Shown piece by piece: positions 7,128-15,573 of a stretch of DNA of 64,000 nucleotides. Source of the stretch: UBA4085 sp964556755 (GTDB lineage: Bacteria; Acidobacteriota; Aminicenantia; Aminicenantales; UBA4085). The notes beneath the pieces were generated by a model that saw only the letters and a program-made list of their open reading frames with translations, was not told where the DNA came from and did not search any database. Each line of letters begins with the position of its first letter. Positions within the stretch are counted from its first letter, which is position 1. Position numbers and translations under genes: made by a program. The stretch covers positions 186,001 to 250,000 of the forward strand of contig CAZKXI010000001.1 in the NCBI GenBank assembly GCA_964556755.1. Reading direction: 5' to 3'.

Positions 7128-8405
7128 TCAAGCCTCCTTGAGCCGGCCCGGCGCGGAGCGCTCGGGGAAGGTCAGGACGAACTCGGTGCCCCGCCCCGTC
7201 TCCGACCGGACCTCGATCCGGCCCTCGAAATCGTCGACGATCCGGCGGACCACCGCCAGACCCAGGCCGCGGCCGCCCTCGAAGGCCGAGAAGAACGGCT
7301 CGAAGATGCGGGCCCGCTCCTCCGGGCCCATGCCCCGGCCGCTGTCGGCCAGGCGCAGCACCCGGGCTCCGCCCGGGCCGGCTTCGAGATCGATGCGCAG
7401 TCGTCCCCCCTCGGGCATGGCCTGGACGGCGTTGCGGGCCAGGTTCCAGACGACCTGCTTGAGCTGGGATTGGCTGCCGTAGAGGTCCAGCGGCGAAGTC
7501 TCGTAGCCGCCATCGACGGTGATCCCCTCCGGAAGCTCTCCCCCCGCCCGCAGCAAGGTCAAGGTCTCGCGGATCGCGGCGGCCAGGGAGAATCTCTGGA
7601 AGTCCGTCGCGCCCGGTGAAGCCAGGCTGAGGTACTGCTCGATCGTCTGGGAGACCCGCTTGGACTCCCGGACGATGATGTCCATGAGCTGGCCCTGCTC
7701 GCCCGTCGGGCTCAGATCGGTCCTCAGGAATTGGACCGCCCCCGAGATGGCGGCCAGGGGGTTGCGGATCTCGTGGGCGATCATGGCCGACATCTTGCCG
7801 GCCTCGGCCAGGCGCTCGCGGACGGCCAGCTCGCGCTCGACTCTCTCCAGGGCCGCCTGGGTCCGGCGCATGCTCCGCCCGTAGTGCTGGGACAGGAAGG
7901 CCACGGCGAAGAACAGCGACCAGGCCAGGAAGATGGTGTAGAAGGTCAGGCCGGCCGAGGTCTCCCGGACTTGATCGATCCGGTAGTAGGGGATCAGCCC
8001 GTAGTACATGCCGTCGGCCAGGAAGCCCAGCAGGATGGCCGAGAGGGAGGCCGCCAGATAGGCGGACCGGCCCGGCAGCGCGCTGCCGGCGGCCAGGATG
8101 GGAAAAGCGTACAGGACGTAGAGGTGGGCGCTCAGGCCGCCTGTGATATAGACCAGGACGGTGATGAACAGGATGTCGAAGAGCACCTGGGCGTAGGCCT
8201 GGGCCGCGTAGCGGCGGCTGCGGGCGTAGATCAGGAGGAAGACCAGGCTGGCCGCGTAGGCCGACAGGATGACGACATAGAAGGGCCCCAGGGGCAGGAA
8301 GACCGCCGTCGAGAGCTGGATGATGACGGCGGCCGCCAGCAGGGTGGTGACGATGACCAGGCGGAAGATGATCAGGTTGAGGATATGGCGCTTGACCGTC
8401 GTCAT
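7128..8405 (-). CDS. pilS: Membrane sensor histidine kinase PilS
   Basis: This 425-residue inner-membrane kinase is the partner of PilR. The N-terminal 190 residues contain about six hydrophobic segments, as in Pseudomonas PilS, which senses pilin in the membrane. The cytoplasmic kinase has the H-box AHEIRNPLAAISG (phospho-His near residue 210), the N-box NLARNAVQAMP, the G1 box DSGRGM and the G2 box GGRGLGLAVVR. It overlaps the pilC stop by 4 bp and is followed 4 bp later by pilR. No PAS domain is evident between the membrane part and the kinase core. Confidence 0.92.
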   Translation of the reverse strand: MTTVKRHILNLIIFRLVIVTTLLAAAVIIQLSTAVFLPLGPFYVVILSAYAASLVFLLIYARSRRYAAQAYAQVLFDILFITVLVYITGGLSAHLYVLYAFPILAAGSALPGRSAYLAASLSAILLGFLADGMYYGLIPYYRIDQVRETSAGLTFYTIFLAWSLFFAVAFLSQHYGRSMRRTQAALERVERELAVRERLAEAGKMSAMIAHEIRNPLAAISGAVQFLRTDLSPTGEQGQLMDIIVRESKRVSQTIEQYLSLASPGATDFQRFSLAAAIRETLTLLRAGGELPEGITVDGGYETSPLDLYGSQSQLKQVVWNLARNAVQAMPEGGRLRIDLEAGPGGARVLRLADSGRGMGPEERARIFEPFFSAFEGGRGLGLAVVRRIVDDFEGRIEVRSETGRGTEFVLTFPERSAPGRLKEA

Positions 8406-9604
8406 TGGATCTGGGCCATCAGGCTGAAGATCGGCAGGTACAAGGACAGGAGCAGCCCGCCGACGATGCCGCCGACGAAGATCATCATGACCGGCTCCAG
8501 CAGCGACATCATGGTGGCCACGGCCGCCGAGACCTCGTCGTCGTAGAAGTCGGCCAGCTTGCCCAGCATCTGGTCCAGGGTCCCGGTCTCCTCGCCGACC
8601 TTGACCATCTGGGTCATCATGAAGGGGAAGCGGCCGGTGGACTGAAAGGCCTCGGTCAGGCTGCGGCCTTCGGCCACCTGCCGCCGGGCGTCCATGACCG
8701 CCTTCTCCATGACCACATTGCCGGACGTCGAGGACGTGATCTTCAGGCCTTCCAGCATGGAGACGCCGCCGGTCAGCAAGGTGCTCAGCGTCCGGGTGAC
8801 CCGGGAGATGCCGACCTTGGTCAGCAGCTTGCCGATGATGGGCAGGCGCAGGAGGATCCGGTCCACGCTCCAGCGGCCCGGCCCGGTGCGGCGGTAGGCC
8901 CGGAAGAGGAAGATCCCGGCCACGATCCCCACGGCCATGAAGGCGATGTAATTCTGGACGAAGGCCGACAGGCCGACGACGGCCCGGGTGATGCCCGGCA
9001 GCGAGGCGCCCATCTCGACGAAGATGCCGGCGAAGACCGGGATGACCTTCCAGAGCAGGAAGATGGCCACGATGATGGCGAAGGAGATGATGGCCGACGG
9101 GTAGACCATGGCCTGCTTGACCTGGCCGCGCAGCTTGACCGTCTGCTCGATGTAGTCGGCCAGCCGCTTGAGCATGGTGTCCAGCGAGCCGCTCTGCTCG
9201 CCCGAGGCCACCAGGTTGCAGTACAGGTCGTCGAAGACCTTGGGGAAGCGGCGCTTGGCCTGATTCAGGCTGGCCCCCGCTTCGACGTCCTCGCCGACCG
9301 AGGTGATGACCCGGCGGAAGTACTTGTTGCGGGTCTGCTCGGCCAGGATGCGGAGGCTCTGGATGATCGGCAGCTCGGCGTCGATCAAAACGGCCAGCTG
9401 GCGGCTGTAGATGGCCAGCTCCTTGGCCTTGACCTTCTCGCCCAGACGCCCCAGCTTCAGCCCCGCCCGCAGGGGGGCGATCGAAGCCACCTGAATCTGC
9501 TCGCGCTGCAGGGCCCGGGACAGCTCCTCGGACGAGGCCGCCGTCCGCTCGCCCTGGACGGCGTCGCCGTAGCGGTTCTTGCCTTTCCAGACGTAGGTGG
9601 GCAT
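8402..9604 (-). CDS. pilC: Type IV pilus inner-membrane platform protein PilC
   Basis: A 400-residue protein with two T2SSF domains and three membrane segments. It begins with MPTYVWKGKNRYGDAVQGE, typical of PilC/GspF, and both repeats carry the conserved GxxL..AL/F..T/SG pattern (LVASGEQSGSLDTML and MVKVGEETGTLDQML). PilC sits beneath the pilus and couples PilB and PilT to pilin polymerisation and removal. It lies 21 bp after pilT and overlaps pilS by ATGA. Confidence 0.95.
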   Translation of the reverse strand: MPTYVWKGKNRYGDAVQGERTAASSEELSRALQREQIQVASIAPLRAGLKLGRLGEKVKAKELAIYSRQLAVLIDAELPIIQSLRILAEQTRNKYFRRVITSVGEDVEAGASLNQAKRRFPKVFDDLYCNLVASGEQSGSLDTMLKRLADYIEQTVKLRGQVKQAMVYPSAIISFAIIVAIFLLWKVIPVFAGIFVEMGASLPGITRAVVGLSAFVQNYIAFMAVGIVAGIFLFRAYRRTGPGRWSVDRILLRLPIIGKLLTKVGISRVTRTLSTLLTGGVSMLEGLKITSSTSGNVVMEKAVMDARRQVAEGRSLTEAFQSTGRFPFMMTQMVKVGEETGTLDQMLGKLADFYDDEVSAAVATMMSLLEPVMMIFVGGIVGGLLLSLYLPIFSLMAQIQ

Positions 9605-9625
9605 GGAGCGTCCTTTCCGCCTCGC

Positions 9626-10738
9626 TTACCGCTTGGCCCCGGAGGGGGCGGCGGCGCTCGCCGCGCGCGCCTCGCGGCGCTGCAGGATGTCGGTCAGCTC
9701 CTCGGGATTCGAGGTCACGGCCATGGCCGTGTCGCGGGTGATGAGCCTCTGGGCGACAAGCTCGCCGAGCGACTGGTTGAAGGTCTGCATGCCCGACTTC
9801 TCCTGGGCCAGCTGCATCTGCCCGTAGATCATGTGGATCTTGTTCTCGCGGATGAGGTTGCGGATGGCCGGATTGGGGATGAGGATCTCCATGGCCAGGA
9901 CCCGGCCCTTGCCGTCGGCTCGCGGCAGAAGAGCCTGGGTCAGGACGGCTTCCAAGGACATCGACAGCATGATCCGGACCTGGGTCTGGTACTGGGGGGG
10001 GAAGATGTCGATGACCCGGGAGATCGTCTCGGAGGCCGAGTTGGTGTGCAGGGTGGAGAAGGTCAAGTGCCCCGTCTCGGCGACGCGGAGGGTCGCCTCC
10101 ACGGTCTCCATGTCGCGCATCTCCCCGACCAGGACCACGTCGGGATCCTCGCGCAGGACCGAGCGCAGGGCGTTGGGGTAGGACAGGGTGTCGACGAACA
10201 GCTCCCGCTGATTGACCAGGGATCGCTTGGCCGTGAAGTAGTACTCGATGGGGTCCTCGATGGTCACGATGTGGAGGCCCCGCTCGGTGTTGATGTGGTC
10301 GATCATGCAGGCCAGGGTGGTGGACTTGCCGCAGCCGGTCGGCCCGGTCACCAGGATCAGCCCCCGCGGCAGGCTGCACAGCTGGGCCACCCGGGCCGGG
10401 ATGCCCAGCTTCTGGAAGCTCCACATGGAGGGCAGGAAGCGGCGGATGGCCGCCCCGACGGCGCCCCTCTGCATGAAGACGTTGGCCCGGAAGCGGCCCA
10501 TGTCCTTGACCCCGAAGGAGAAGTCCAGCTCCAGCCTCTCCTCGAAATGCTTCTTCTGCTTGTCCGTCAGCAGGCTGTAGACCAGGGACTTGGTCTCGGT
10601 CGGGGTCAGCGGGTCGTAGTCCAGCGACCGCAGGACGCCGTGGACGCGGACCCGGGGCGGGACGTAGGTGGTGATGTGGAGGTCGGAAGCGTCCAGATCG
10701 ACCGTCTTCTGAAGCAGCTCCTGGATGGTCGGGGGCAT
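9626..10738 (-). CDS. pilT: Type IV pilus retraction ATPase PilT
   Basis: This 370-residue cytoplasmic hexameric ATPase powers pilus retraction. Walker A is GPTGCGKSTT near residue 134, Walker B is VVLVGEMRD, and the histidine box is HLTFSTLHTNSA. The C-terminal retraction signature AIRNLIRENKIHMIYGQMQ separates PilT from PilB. The gene lies 11 bp downstream of pilB. Twitching motility, surface sensing and DNA uptake are the usual roles. Confidence 0.96.
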   Translation of the reverse strand: MPPTIQELLQKTVDLDASDLHITTYVPPRVRVHGVLRSLDYDPLTPTETKSLVYSLLTDKQKKHFEERLELDFSFGVKDMGRFRANVFMQRGAVGAAIRRFLPSMWSFQKLGIPARVAQLCSLPRGLILVTGPTGCGKSTTLACMIDHINTERGLHIVTIEDPIEYYFTAKRSLVNQRELFVDTLSYPNALRSVLREDPDVVLVGEMRDMETVEATLRVAETGHLTFSTLHTNSASETISRVIDIFPPQYQTQVRIMLSMSLEAVLTQALLPRADGKGRVLAMEILIPNPAIRNLIRENKIHMIYGQMQLAQEKSGMQTFNQSLGELVAQRLITRDTAMAVTSNPEELTDILQRREARAASAAAPSGAKR

Positions 10739-10749
10739 GGCGGCGGCTC

Positions 10750-12474
10750 CTAGTCCTTGATGGTCTCCCGAACGACTTCTTCGATCGAGGTGACGCCGGC
10801 CTTGATCTTGATCAGGCCGCTGCGGCGCAGGGTGATCATGCCGTGCTCCAGGGCCATCCGCTTGATCTCCTTGGACTGGGCCCGCTGCAGGATGAGGTCC
10901 TTGACGGCCGGGTTCACCTCCAGGACCTCGAAGAGAGCCGTCCGGCCCTTGTAGCCGGTGTTGTTGCAGAGCTCGCAGCCGCGTCCGTGCATGACCTGCA
11001 TGGAGCCGGCCTCCTCGGCCGAGAAGCCCAGATCGGTCAGGACCCGGGCCGGCATCTTCTGCGGCACGCCGCAGCGGGTGCAGACCTTGCGCACCAGGCG
11101 CTGGGCCACGATCAGGACGACCGAGTCGGCGATCAGGAACGGCTCCACGTTCATGTTCAGCAGGCGGTGGACGGTCGAGGCGGCGTCGTTGGTGTGGACC
11201 GTGGAGAAGACCAGGTGGCCGGTCAGGGCGGCCTTGATGGCCGTGTCGACGGTCTCGCTGTCGCGCATCTCGCCGACCAGCATGATGTCGGGGTCCTGGC
11301 GGAGGAAAGCCCGCAGGGCGGCCCCGAAATTCAAGTCGATCTCGTCCCGGATGTTGACCTGGTTGATGCCCGGCATGTAGAACTCGACCGGGTCCTCGGC
11401 CGTCATGATGTTCTTCTCCATGGCGTTGAGCGTGGAGATGGCCGAGTAGAGGGTGTTGGTCTTTCCGCTGCCGGTCGGCCCGGTGACCAGGATGATGCCC
11501 CAGGGGCGGGTGATGGCCTTGCGGAAGGCCTCCAGCGACTCCGGCTCGAAGCCCAGCTTGGTCAGGTCGATCTGGAGGTTCTCCCGGTCCAGCAGCCGGG
11601 CCACGATCTTCTCGCCGAAGATGGTCGGCAGGGACGAGACGCGCATGTCCACGTCCTTGCGGCCCTTGTCCAGCTTGACCCGCATCTTCAGCCGGCCGTC
11701 CTGGGGCAGCCTCTTCTCGGCGATGTTCATGTTGGCCACGATCTTGACCCGCGACAAGACCGGGTTCTTGAACTTCATCGGCAGGCTCATCGTCTCGTAG
11801 AGGATGCCGTCGATGCGGTAGCGGACGCGGAAGGACTTCTCGTAGGGCTCGAAGTGGACGTCGGAGGCGCCCTTCTTGATGGCCTCGACGAAGATGGAGT
11901 TGACCAGGGTGATGATGGGGGCTTCGTCGGCGGGAGGGCCTTCCTGGTCCTCGACGTCGAAGTCCTCTTGGACCTCCTCGATGATGCTGATCTTCGAGTC
12001 GTCGGCCAGGGCGATGTCCTCGACCGTGGTCTTGGGCCGGACGGCGTGAGAGACGCCGTAGTACTTGTTGATGGCGTTGCTGATGCCCGACTCCGAGGCG
12101 ATGACCGGCTGGATGCTCAGCCCGGTCCGGAAGCGGACGTCCTCGATGACGTCCAAATCGGTCGGATCGACCATGGCCAGGGTCAGGAAGGAGCGGATCC
12201 GGTGGATGGGCATGATCATGTATTTCTTGGCCGCGTCCACCGTGACCAGGCTGATGACGTCGGGGTAGACCTCGAACTGGTCGAGATCGATATAGGGATA
12301 TCCGAGCTGGCGGCTGAGCCCCTGGGCCATCTCCTCGGCCGAGGTCAGCCCCAGGGCGATGATCGAGCTGGCCAAGGACACCTCATGCTTGCGCTGAAAC
12401 TCCTGCGCCGAACGAATCTGGTCGGCATTCAGGATCTTTTCACGGACTAGAATGTCACCGAGAGTGGATCCCAT
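10750..12474 (-). CDS. pilB: Type IV pilus assembly ATPase PilB
   Basis: A 574-residue extension ATPase. The N-terminal MshEN-type domain (about 1-150) is followed by the GspE/PilB ATPase with Walker A GPTGSGKTNT near residue 332, Walker B IMLVGEMRDSET and the His box HLVFSTVHTNDA. A zinc-binding tetracysteine (CTRCG...CELC) near residues 460-505 is typical of PilB and absent from PilT. MshEN domains bind cyclic di-GMP in several bacteria; whether this one does is untested. It is the first gene of the pilB-pilT-pilC-pilS-pilR run and has its own sigma-70-type promoter 20 bp upstream. Confidence 0.95.
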   Translation of the reverse strand: MGSTLGDILVREKILNADQIRSAQEFQRKHEVSLASSIIALGLTSAEEMAQGLSRQLGYPYIDLDQFEVYPDVISLVTVDAAKKYMIMPIHRIRSFLTLAMVDPTDLDVIEDVRFRTGLSIQPVIASESGISNAINKYYGVSHAVRPKTTVEDIALADDSKISIIEEVQEDFDVEDQEGPPADEAPIITLVNSIFVEAIKKGASDVHFEPYEKSFRVRYRIDGILYETMSLPMKFKNPVLSRVKIVANMNIAEKRLPQDGRLKMRVKLDKGRKDVDMRVSSLPTIFGEKIVARLLDRENLQIDLTKLGFEPESLEAFRKAITRPWGIILVTGPTGSGKTNTLYSAISTLNAMEKNIMTAEDPVEFYMPGINQVNIRDEIDLNFGAALRAFLRQDPDIMLVGEMRDSETVDTAIKAALTGHLVFSTVHTNDAASTVHRLLNMNVEPFLIADSVVLIVAQRLVRKVCTRCGVPQKMPARVLTDLGFSAEEAGSMQVMHGRGCELCNNTGYKGRTALFEVLEVNPAVKDLILQRAQSKEIKRMALEHGMITLRRSGLIKIKAGVTSIEEVVRETIKD

Positions 12475-12494
12475 ATCTAACTCTTTATGGACAA

Positions 12495-12522
12495 ATTATC
12501 TGTTTTTGACATTTTTTGTCAA
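12495..12522 (-). promoter_or_regulatory. Sigma-70 promoter of the pilBTCSR operon, overlapped by a dyad
   Basis: On the minus strand, TTGACA (12522-12517), a 16-bp spacer and GATAAT (12500-12495) make a near-consensus promoter with a very short leader to pilB. A perfect dyad TTGACA-N5-TGTCAA at 12506-12522 covers the -35 and spacer. It contains the same GACA-N5-TGTC core as the pilin islands, and TTTTTGTCAC follows at 12524. A bound protein here could block or tune the promoter (inference). Confidence 0.7.
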
Positions 12523-12619
12523 CAATTTTTGTCACTTTTTCCATCCAATTCCCATGAAAGAAGACGCTCGGGGAAGGGAATTTTCTCCGTGACGGGGACA
12601 GGATGGAAGGAAACAGCAT

Positions 12620-12704
12620 CTGGCATCTCACGCGGGAGATTGTCGCCCGGGGGGGAGACCCGGGTCAATCACCGGGGCAGAGCATCGCTCCGGTGATTTT
12701 TTTT
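12620..12704 (+). ncRNA. Candidate structured leader or small RNA ending in an intrinsic terminator
   Basis: Three successive hairpins: ATCTC/GAGAT (12625-12640), CCCGGG/CCCGGG (12646-12664) and ATCACCGG/CCGGTGAT (12668-12697). The last is followed by seven T, a proper plus-strand terminator. No plus-strand ORF upstream needs this terminator, so the transcript is either a small RNA or an attenuated leader of the gene at 13016. I see no match to a riboswitch class I know. No clear promoter was found. The rest of the 12475-13015 gap holds the pilB promoter and, at 12908-12923, two more TTGTC motifs. Confidence 0.5.
12668..12704 (+). terminator. Intrinsic terminator of the 12.6-kb structured RNA
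   Basis: An 8-bp perfect stem (ATCACCGG and CCGGTGAT) with a 14-nt loop is followed by T at 12698-12704. It is oriented for plus-strand transcription. Confidence 0.8.
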
Positions 12705-13015
12705 CACCCCGACTCACCTTTAAGGGGGAGGAATATCAGAAAGCCGACCCAAGACTCCCTCCCCGGAGCCGATGCTGTCCGGCTCACTTGCGCTTGAGCC
12801 CTCACCCGGGCCATCATCGCGGTCCCCTCGCGGCAGGCCATCGCCGCCGACGCCTCCCCTATAGGGGCCTCCGGAAAATATTCAATGCATTACAGCCTAT
12901 TGTAGCACCTTGTCACATTTTGTCTCTCCCGAGGGGATGGCCCACCGGACCCGGCCGAATTCACTTGAAAAGGACTCCCTTTTCGAAGAAAATAGGCCTC
13001 CTCGCGAGGAAGGAC

Positions 13016-14419
13016 ATGGTGGGCGGCAACGGAAAGGAAGGGCGCCTCGTCTCCTGGAAGGAGATCGCGGCCTTCCTGGGCGTCGACGAGCGGACCTGCC
13101 AGCGCTGGGAGAAGAAGTTCGGTCTGCCCGTCAAACGGCTGGAGGACGCGGCCAAGTCCCGCGTCTTTGCCGATAGAGCCGACCTCGAGCGCTGGCGGGC
13201 TTCGGCCTTCAAGGACGGCGCCTCGATCCCGGAAGCGGACGGGCGCGGCTCCCCCTCCGCGGCGGCGGAAAGCCAAGGCCTCCACGGTCAGACGAAACGG
13301 CCGAACGCCGGCCGGATTCGCCTGCTCGTCGCCGCTCTGATCCTCGCCGCGGCCGGCGCGGCCGGCCTGTTGTCTCTCCGAAGCTTCGACCGTCAGCCGG
13401 TCGATTTCCGGTTCGAGGCGCCTTTTTTCGTCGCTCTCAACAAGCACGGCCGCGAGCTGTGGCGATTCGACACCCAGCTGGCCGACTTGGGCGAGGAGGC
13501 CTTCACCCGCAGAGTCTTCCAGCGCTCTTACAACGGCGCCTCCGAATTCGGCATCGTCCATCGCTCCCAGCCCCTCTTGCTGATGGAGGATCTCGACGGA
13601 GACGGCCGGAACGAGACGCTCTACGCGCCCGTCAGCCGGGAGGACAAGAAGGTCGGCCGAATTCACAGATTCGACTCCAAGGGGCGCCTCGTCTGGACTT
13701 TCGACGCCAATACCGGCGTTAAAGCGGGCGGAATCGACTATCCTCCGGACTCGGTCATCCAGGGGATCAGCACCGAGGACCTGGACGGCGACGGCCGGCC
13801 GGAGATCCTGGCCGTCAGCCACATCCGCATGAGCTCGCCGTGCCGTGTGTTCATCCTCAACCTCGACGGCACGCTGCGGTCGGACTACTGGCACTTCGGC
13901 CAGATCTCCGACCTTGCGGTGAGGGACCTCGATGATGACGGCAAGCCGGAAATCCTCTGCTGCGGCCAAGTCAACGGCGATGCCGAAGGGCCCTGCTTCT
14001 TCATCCTCGATCCCCGGCGAATGAGGGGAGCCGCGCCGGCCTTGGGCCCCCGCTCTCGCCTCGAAGGCCTGCCGGACGGGACGGAGCTTGTCGCGGCTCT
14101 TCTGCCGCTGACGCCCCTCGAGAGGCAGCACCTGCCGGGCGTCGCGGCTACAACCATTGATGTCCTGAAGGACGGCCGGTTCTTGGTCACCGTCGATATC
14201 GACGCGCCGGTCTACGAGTTCGATCGCCAAGGCCGGCTGATCACGGTAACGCTCGGGCACGAGTTCCAGAAGACCTACAAGAAGGCGTTCTCAGATGGGC
14301 GCCTGTCCGAGCCGCCCGACTTTGACCGGTTCCGGCGCGAGCTGATGGGCGGCCTGCGCTACTACGACGGCAAGTCCCGAAGCTGGGTTCGGCGCTTCGC
14401 CCGCTCGAACCCCCGCTAG
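13016..14419 (+). CDS. Membrane-anchored HTH protein with FG-GAP (VCBS-like) repeats
   Basis: A 467-residue protein with an unusual layout. Residues about 12-62 are a MerR/excisionase-type helix-turn-helix (LVSWKEIAAFLGVDERTCQ, then a wing and ADLERWRAS). A hydrophobic segment follows near residue 100 (LLVAALILAAAGAAGLL). The rest is a predicted extracytoplasmic beta-propeller-like region with at least three calcium-binding FG-GAP motifs: DLDGDGRNE, DLDGDGRPE and DLDDDGKPE. It looks like a one-component transmembrane regulator (ToxR-like topology). The start at 13016 is chosen because GAGG lies 6 nt upstream; the frame is open further back. Ligand and target are unknown. Confidence 0.7.
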   Translation: MVGGNGKEGRLVSWKEIAAFLGVDERTCQRWEKKFGLPVKRLEDAAKSRVFADRADLERWRASAFKDGASIPEADGRGSPSAAAESQGLHGQTKRPNAGRIRLLVAALILAAAGAAGLLSLRSFDRQPVDFRFEAPFFVALNKHGRELWRFDTQLADLGEEAFTRRVFQRSYNGASEFGIVHRSQPLLLMEDLDGDGRNETLYAPVSREDKKVGRIHRFDSKGRLVWTFDANTGVKAGGIDYPPDSVIQGISTEDLDGDGRPEILAVSHIRMSSPCRVFILNLDGTLRSDYWHFGQISDLAVRDLDDDGKPEILCCGQVNGDAEGPCFFILDPRRMRGAAPALGPRSRLEGLPDGTELVAALLPLTPLERQHLPGVAATTIDVLKDGRFLVTVDIDAPVYEFDRQGRLITVTLGHEFQKTYKKAFSDGRLSEPPDFDRFRRELMGGLRYYDGKSRSWVRRFARSNPR

Positions 14420-14446
14420 CCCGGCGGGGCCCTCCGGTCGGCCGGC

Positions 14447-14475
14447 TTGACTTCGCCTCCCCCCCTCCCTATTCT
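14447..14475 (+). promoter_or_regulatory. Sigma-70 promoter of the SGNH-MBOAT pair
   Basis: TTGACT (14447-14452), a 17-bp spacer and TATTCT (14470-14475), 15 bp before the ATG at 14491. Confidence 0.55.
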
Positions 14476-14490
14476 TGTCCCCGGAAGCGA

Positions 14491-15573
14491 ATGAGCGACA
14501 TCGCCGATTCCGAGACCGCGGGCAAGAGCCGCCGCGGCGGCGCCTCTCCCGCGCTCCGGATCGCGGCCGGGATCGCCCTTTTCGCGGCCTGCTTTCTGGC
14601 CTGCGACCGGCTCCTCGTCACCGGATTGAAGCCCCTGGTCGGCGGGTACTACGGGGCCCTGGCCATGAAGGTCTTCCCCGTCAAGCAGGGATTGGGAAGC
14701 GGCGAAGGCGAAGCCCTCATCTTCGGCTCATCGCGGACCAGACGGGCCATGGCCTATGAGCGCCTCTCGCCGGTGCTGCACATGCGGATTCTGATCGAAG
14801 CCCAGGCCGGCGTCTATCCGCGCTACGCCTACTACTTCTACAAGAAATACCGGCGGGCCGTCGGTCGCCCCCGCCTGGTCATGCTGGGCATCGACTATTT
14901 CGAGTTCGAGAAGGAGTCTTCGCTTCGCTTTCTCGCCCAGCAGGGCCTGGACGCCAGCTTCGACATCCTCGATCCGGAGGGCGCGGTCAATCCGGCTTCC
15001 CCGGCCGCCAGCCGCCTCTCCTGGCTCTTCCGGCTGAAGCCGCGCCTCGACGACTTTCTGGCCGATGTGATGAAGTTCGAGCGGACGGAGACGGATGCCG
15101 GCCCGGCAAGCCCCGGCCCACGGGCCGGACCCGACGAGGACGACGAGGGAGATGCGCCCGCCGCGCCCGAGGCCGAGCCGGCCCAGAGGAAATATGTGCC
15201 GTTCCCCGGCGTCGAAGGACGCTTCCTCAAGGCCCTGCTGGACGATCTCGACGCCGAGGGCATCCCGGCCTTCCTGGTGATCATCCCCGATCACATCGAC
15301 ACGCAGGCGATCAATCATGAGCGCGATCTGTTCCGCCGCGATCTGCGGTCGCTGGCGGCGGGGTACCGGCTGGTCCGCGTCCTGGATCTCGATCAGCCGG
15401 ATAAGTTCCCCCTGGACGACGCGACGCTGTTCAAGGAGGGCGCCGGCCCCCGTTCCAACTGCCACCTCGGCACGGAGGGGGCGATCGTCTTCTCCGACGC
15501 GCTGGCCCGCGAGGCCAAGGAGGCCCTCAACGACCTCCGCCGGATCGCCCGGAGCGGAGAGGGGGCCCGATGA
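14491..15573 (+). CDS. SGNH-like membrane protein, partner of the MBOAT acyltransferase
   Basis: A 360-residue protein with one N-terminal membrane segment (about 29-47, IAAGIALFAACFLACDRLL) and an extracytoplasmic domain. The motif IFGSSRTRRAM near residue 79 resembles the nucleophile block of DltD/AlgJ/AlgX SGNH proteins, and SNCHLGTEGA near the C-terminus would supply the catalytic His. A low-complexity Pro/Glu/Asp linker sits near residues 205-230. The gene overlaps the MBOAT gene by 4 bp. MBOAT plus SGNH pairs transfer acyl groups across the membrane onto cell-surface polymers (DltB-DltD, AlgI-AlgJ/X, PatA-PatB). The substrate here is unknown. Confidence 0.7.
   Translation: MSDIADSETAGKSRRGGASPALRIAAGIALFAACFLACDRLLVTGLKPLVGGYYGALAMKVFPVKQGLGSGEGEALIFGSSRTRRAMAYERLSPVLHMRILIEAQAGVYPRYAYYFYKKYRRAVGRPRLVMLGIDYFEFEKESSLRFLAQQGLDASFDILDPEGAVNPASPAASRLSWLFRLKPRLDDFLADVMKFERTETDAGPASPGPRAGPDEDDEGDAPAAPEAEPAQRKYVPFPGVEGRFLKALLDDLDAEGIPAFLVIIPDHIDTQAINHERDLFRRDLRSLAAGYRLVRVLDLDQPDKFPLDDATLFKEGAGPRSNCHLGTEGAIVFSDALAREAKEALNDLRRIARSGEGAR

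Noticed and set aside
7128..10424. Single 1098-codon minus-strand frame spanning pilS, pilC and part of pilT
   Set aside because: Only its last 425 codons (pilS) make sense. The rest is out of frame with clear pilC and pilT genes.
12620..12704. Cyclic di-GMP (GEMM) riboswitch before the pilus-linked regulator
   Set aside because: Hairpins and terminator are present, but the conserved GEMM core sequences are not.
14412..14428. CCCCGC/GCGGGG hairpin after the HTH/FG-GAP gene as a terminator
   Set aside because: No T run follows, so an intrinsic terminator cannot be supported.
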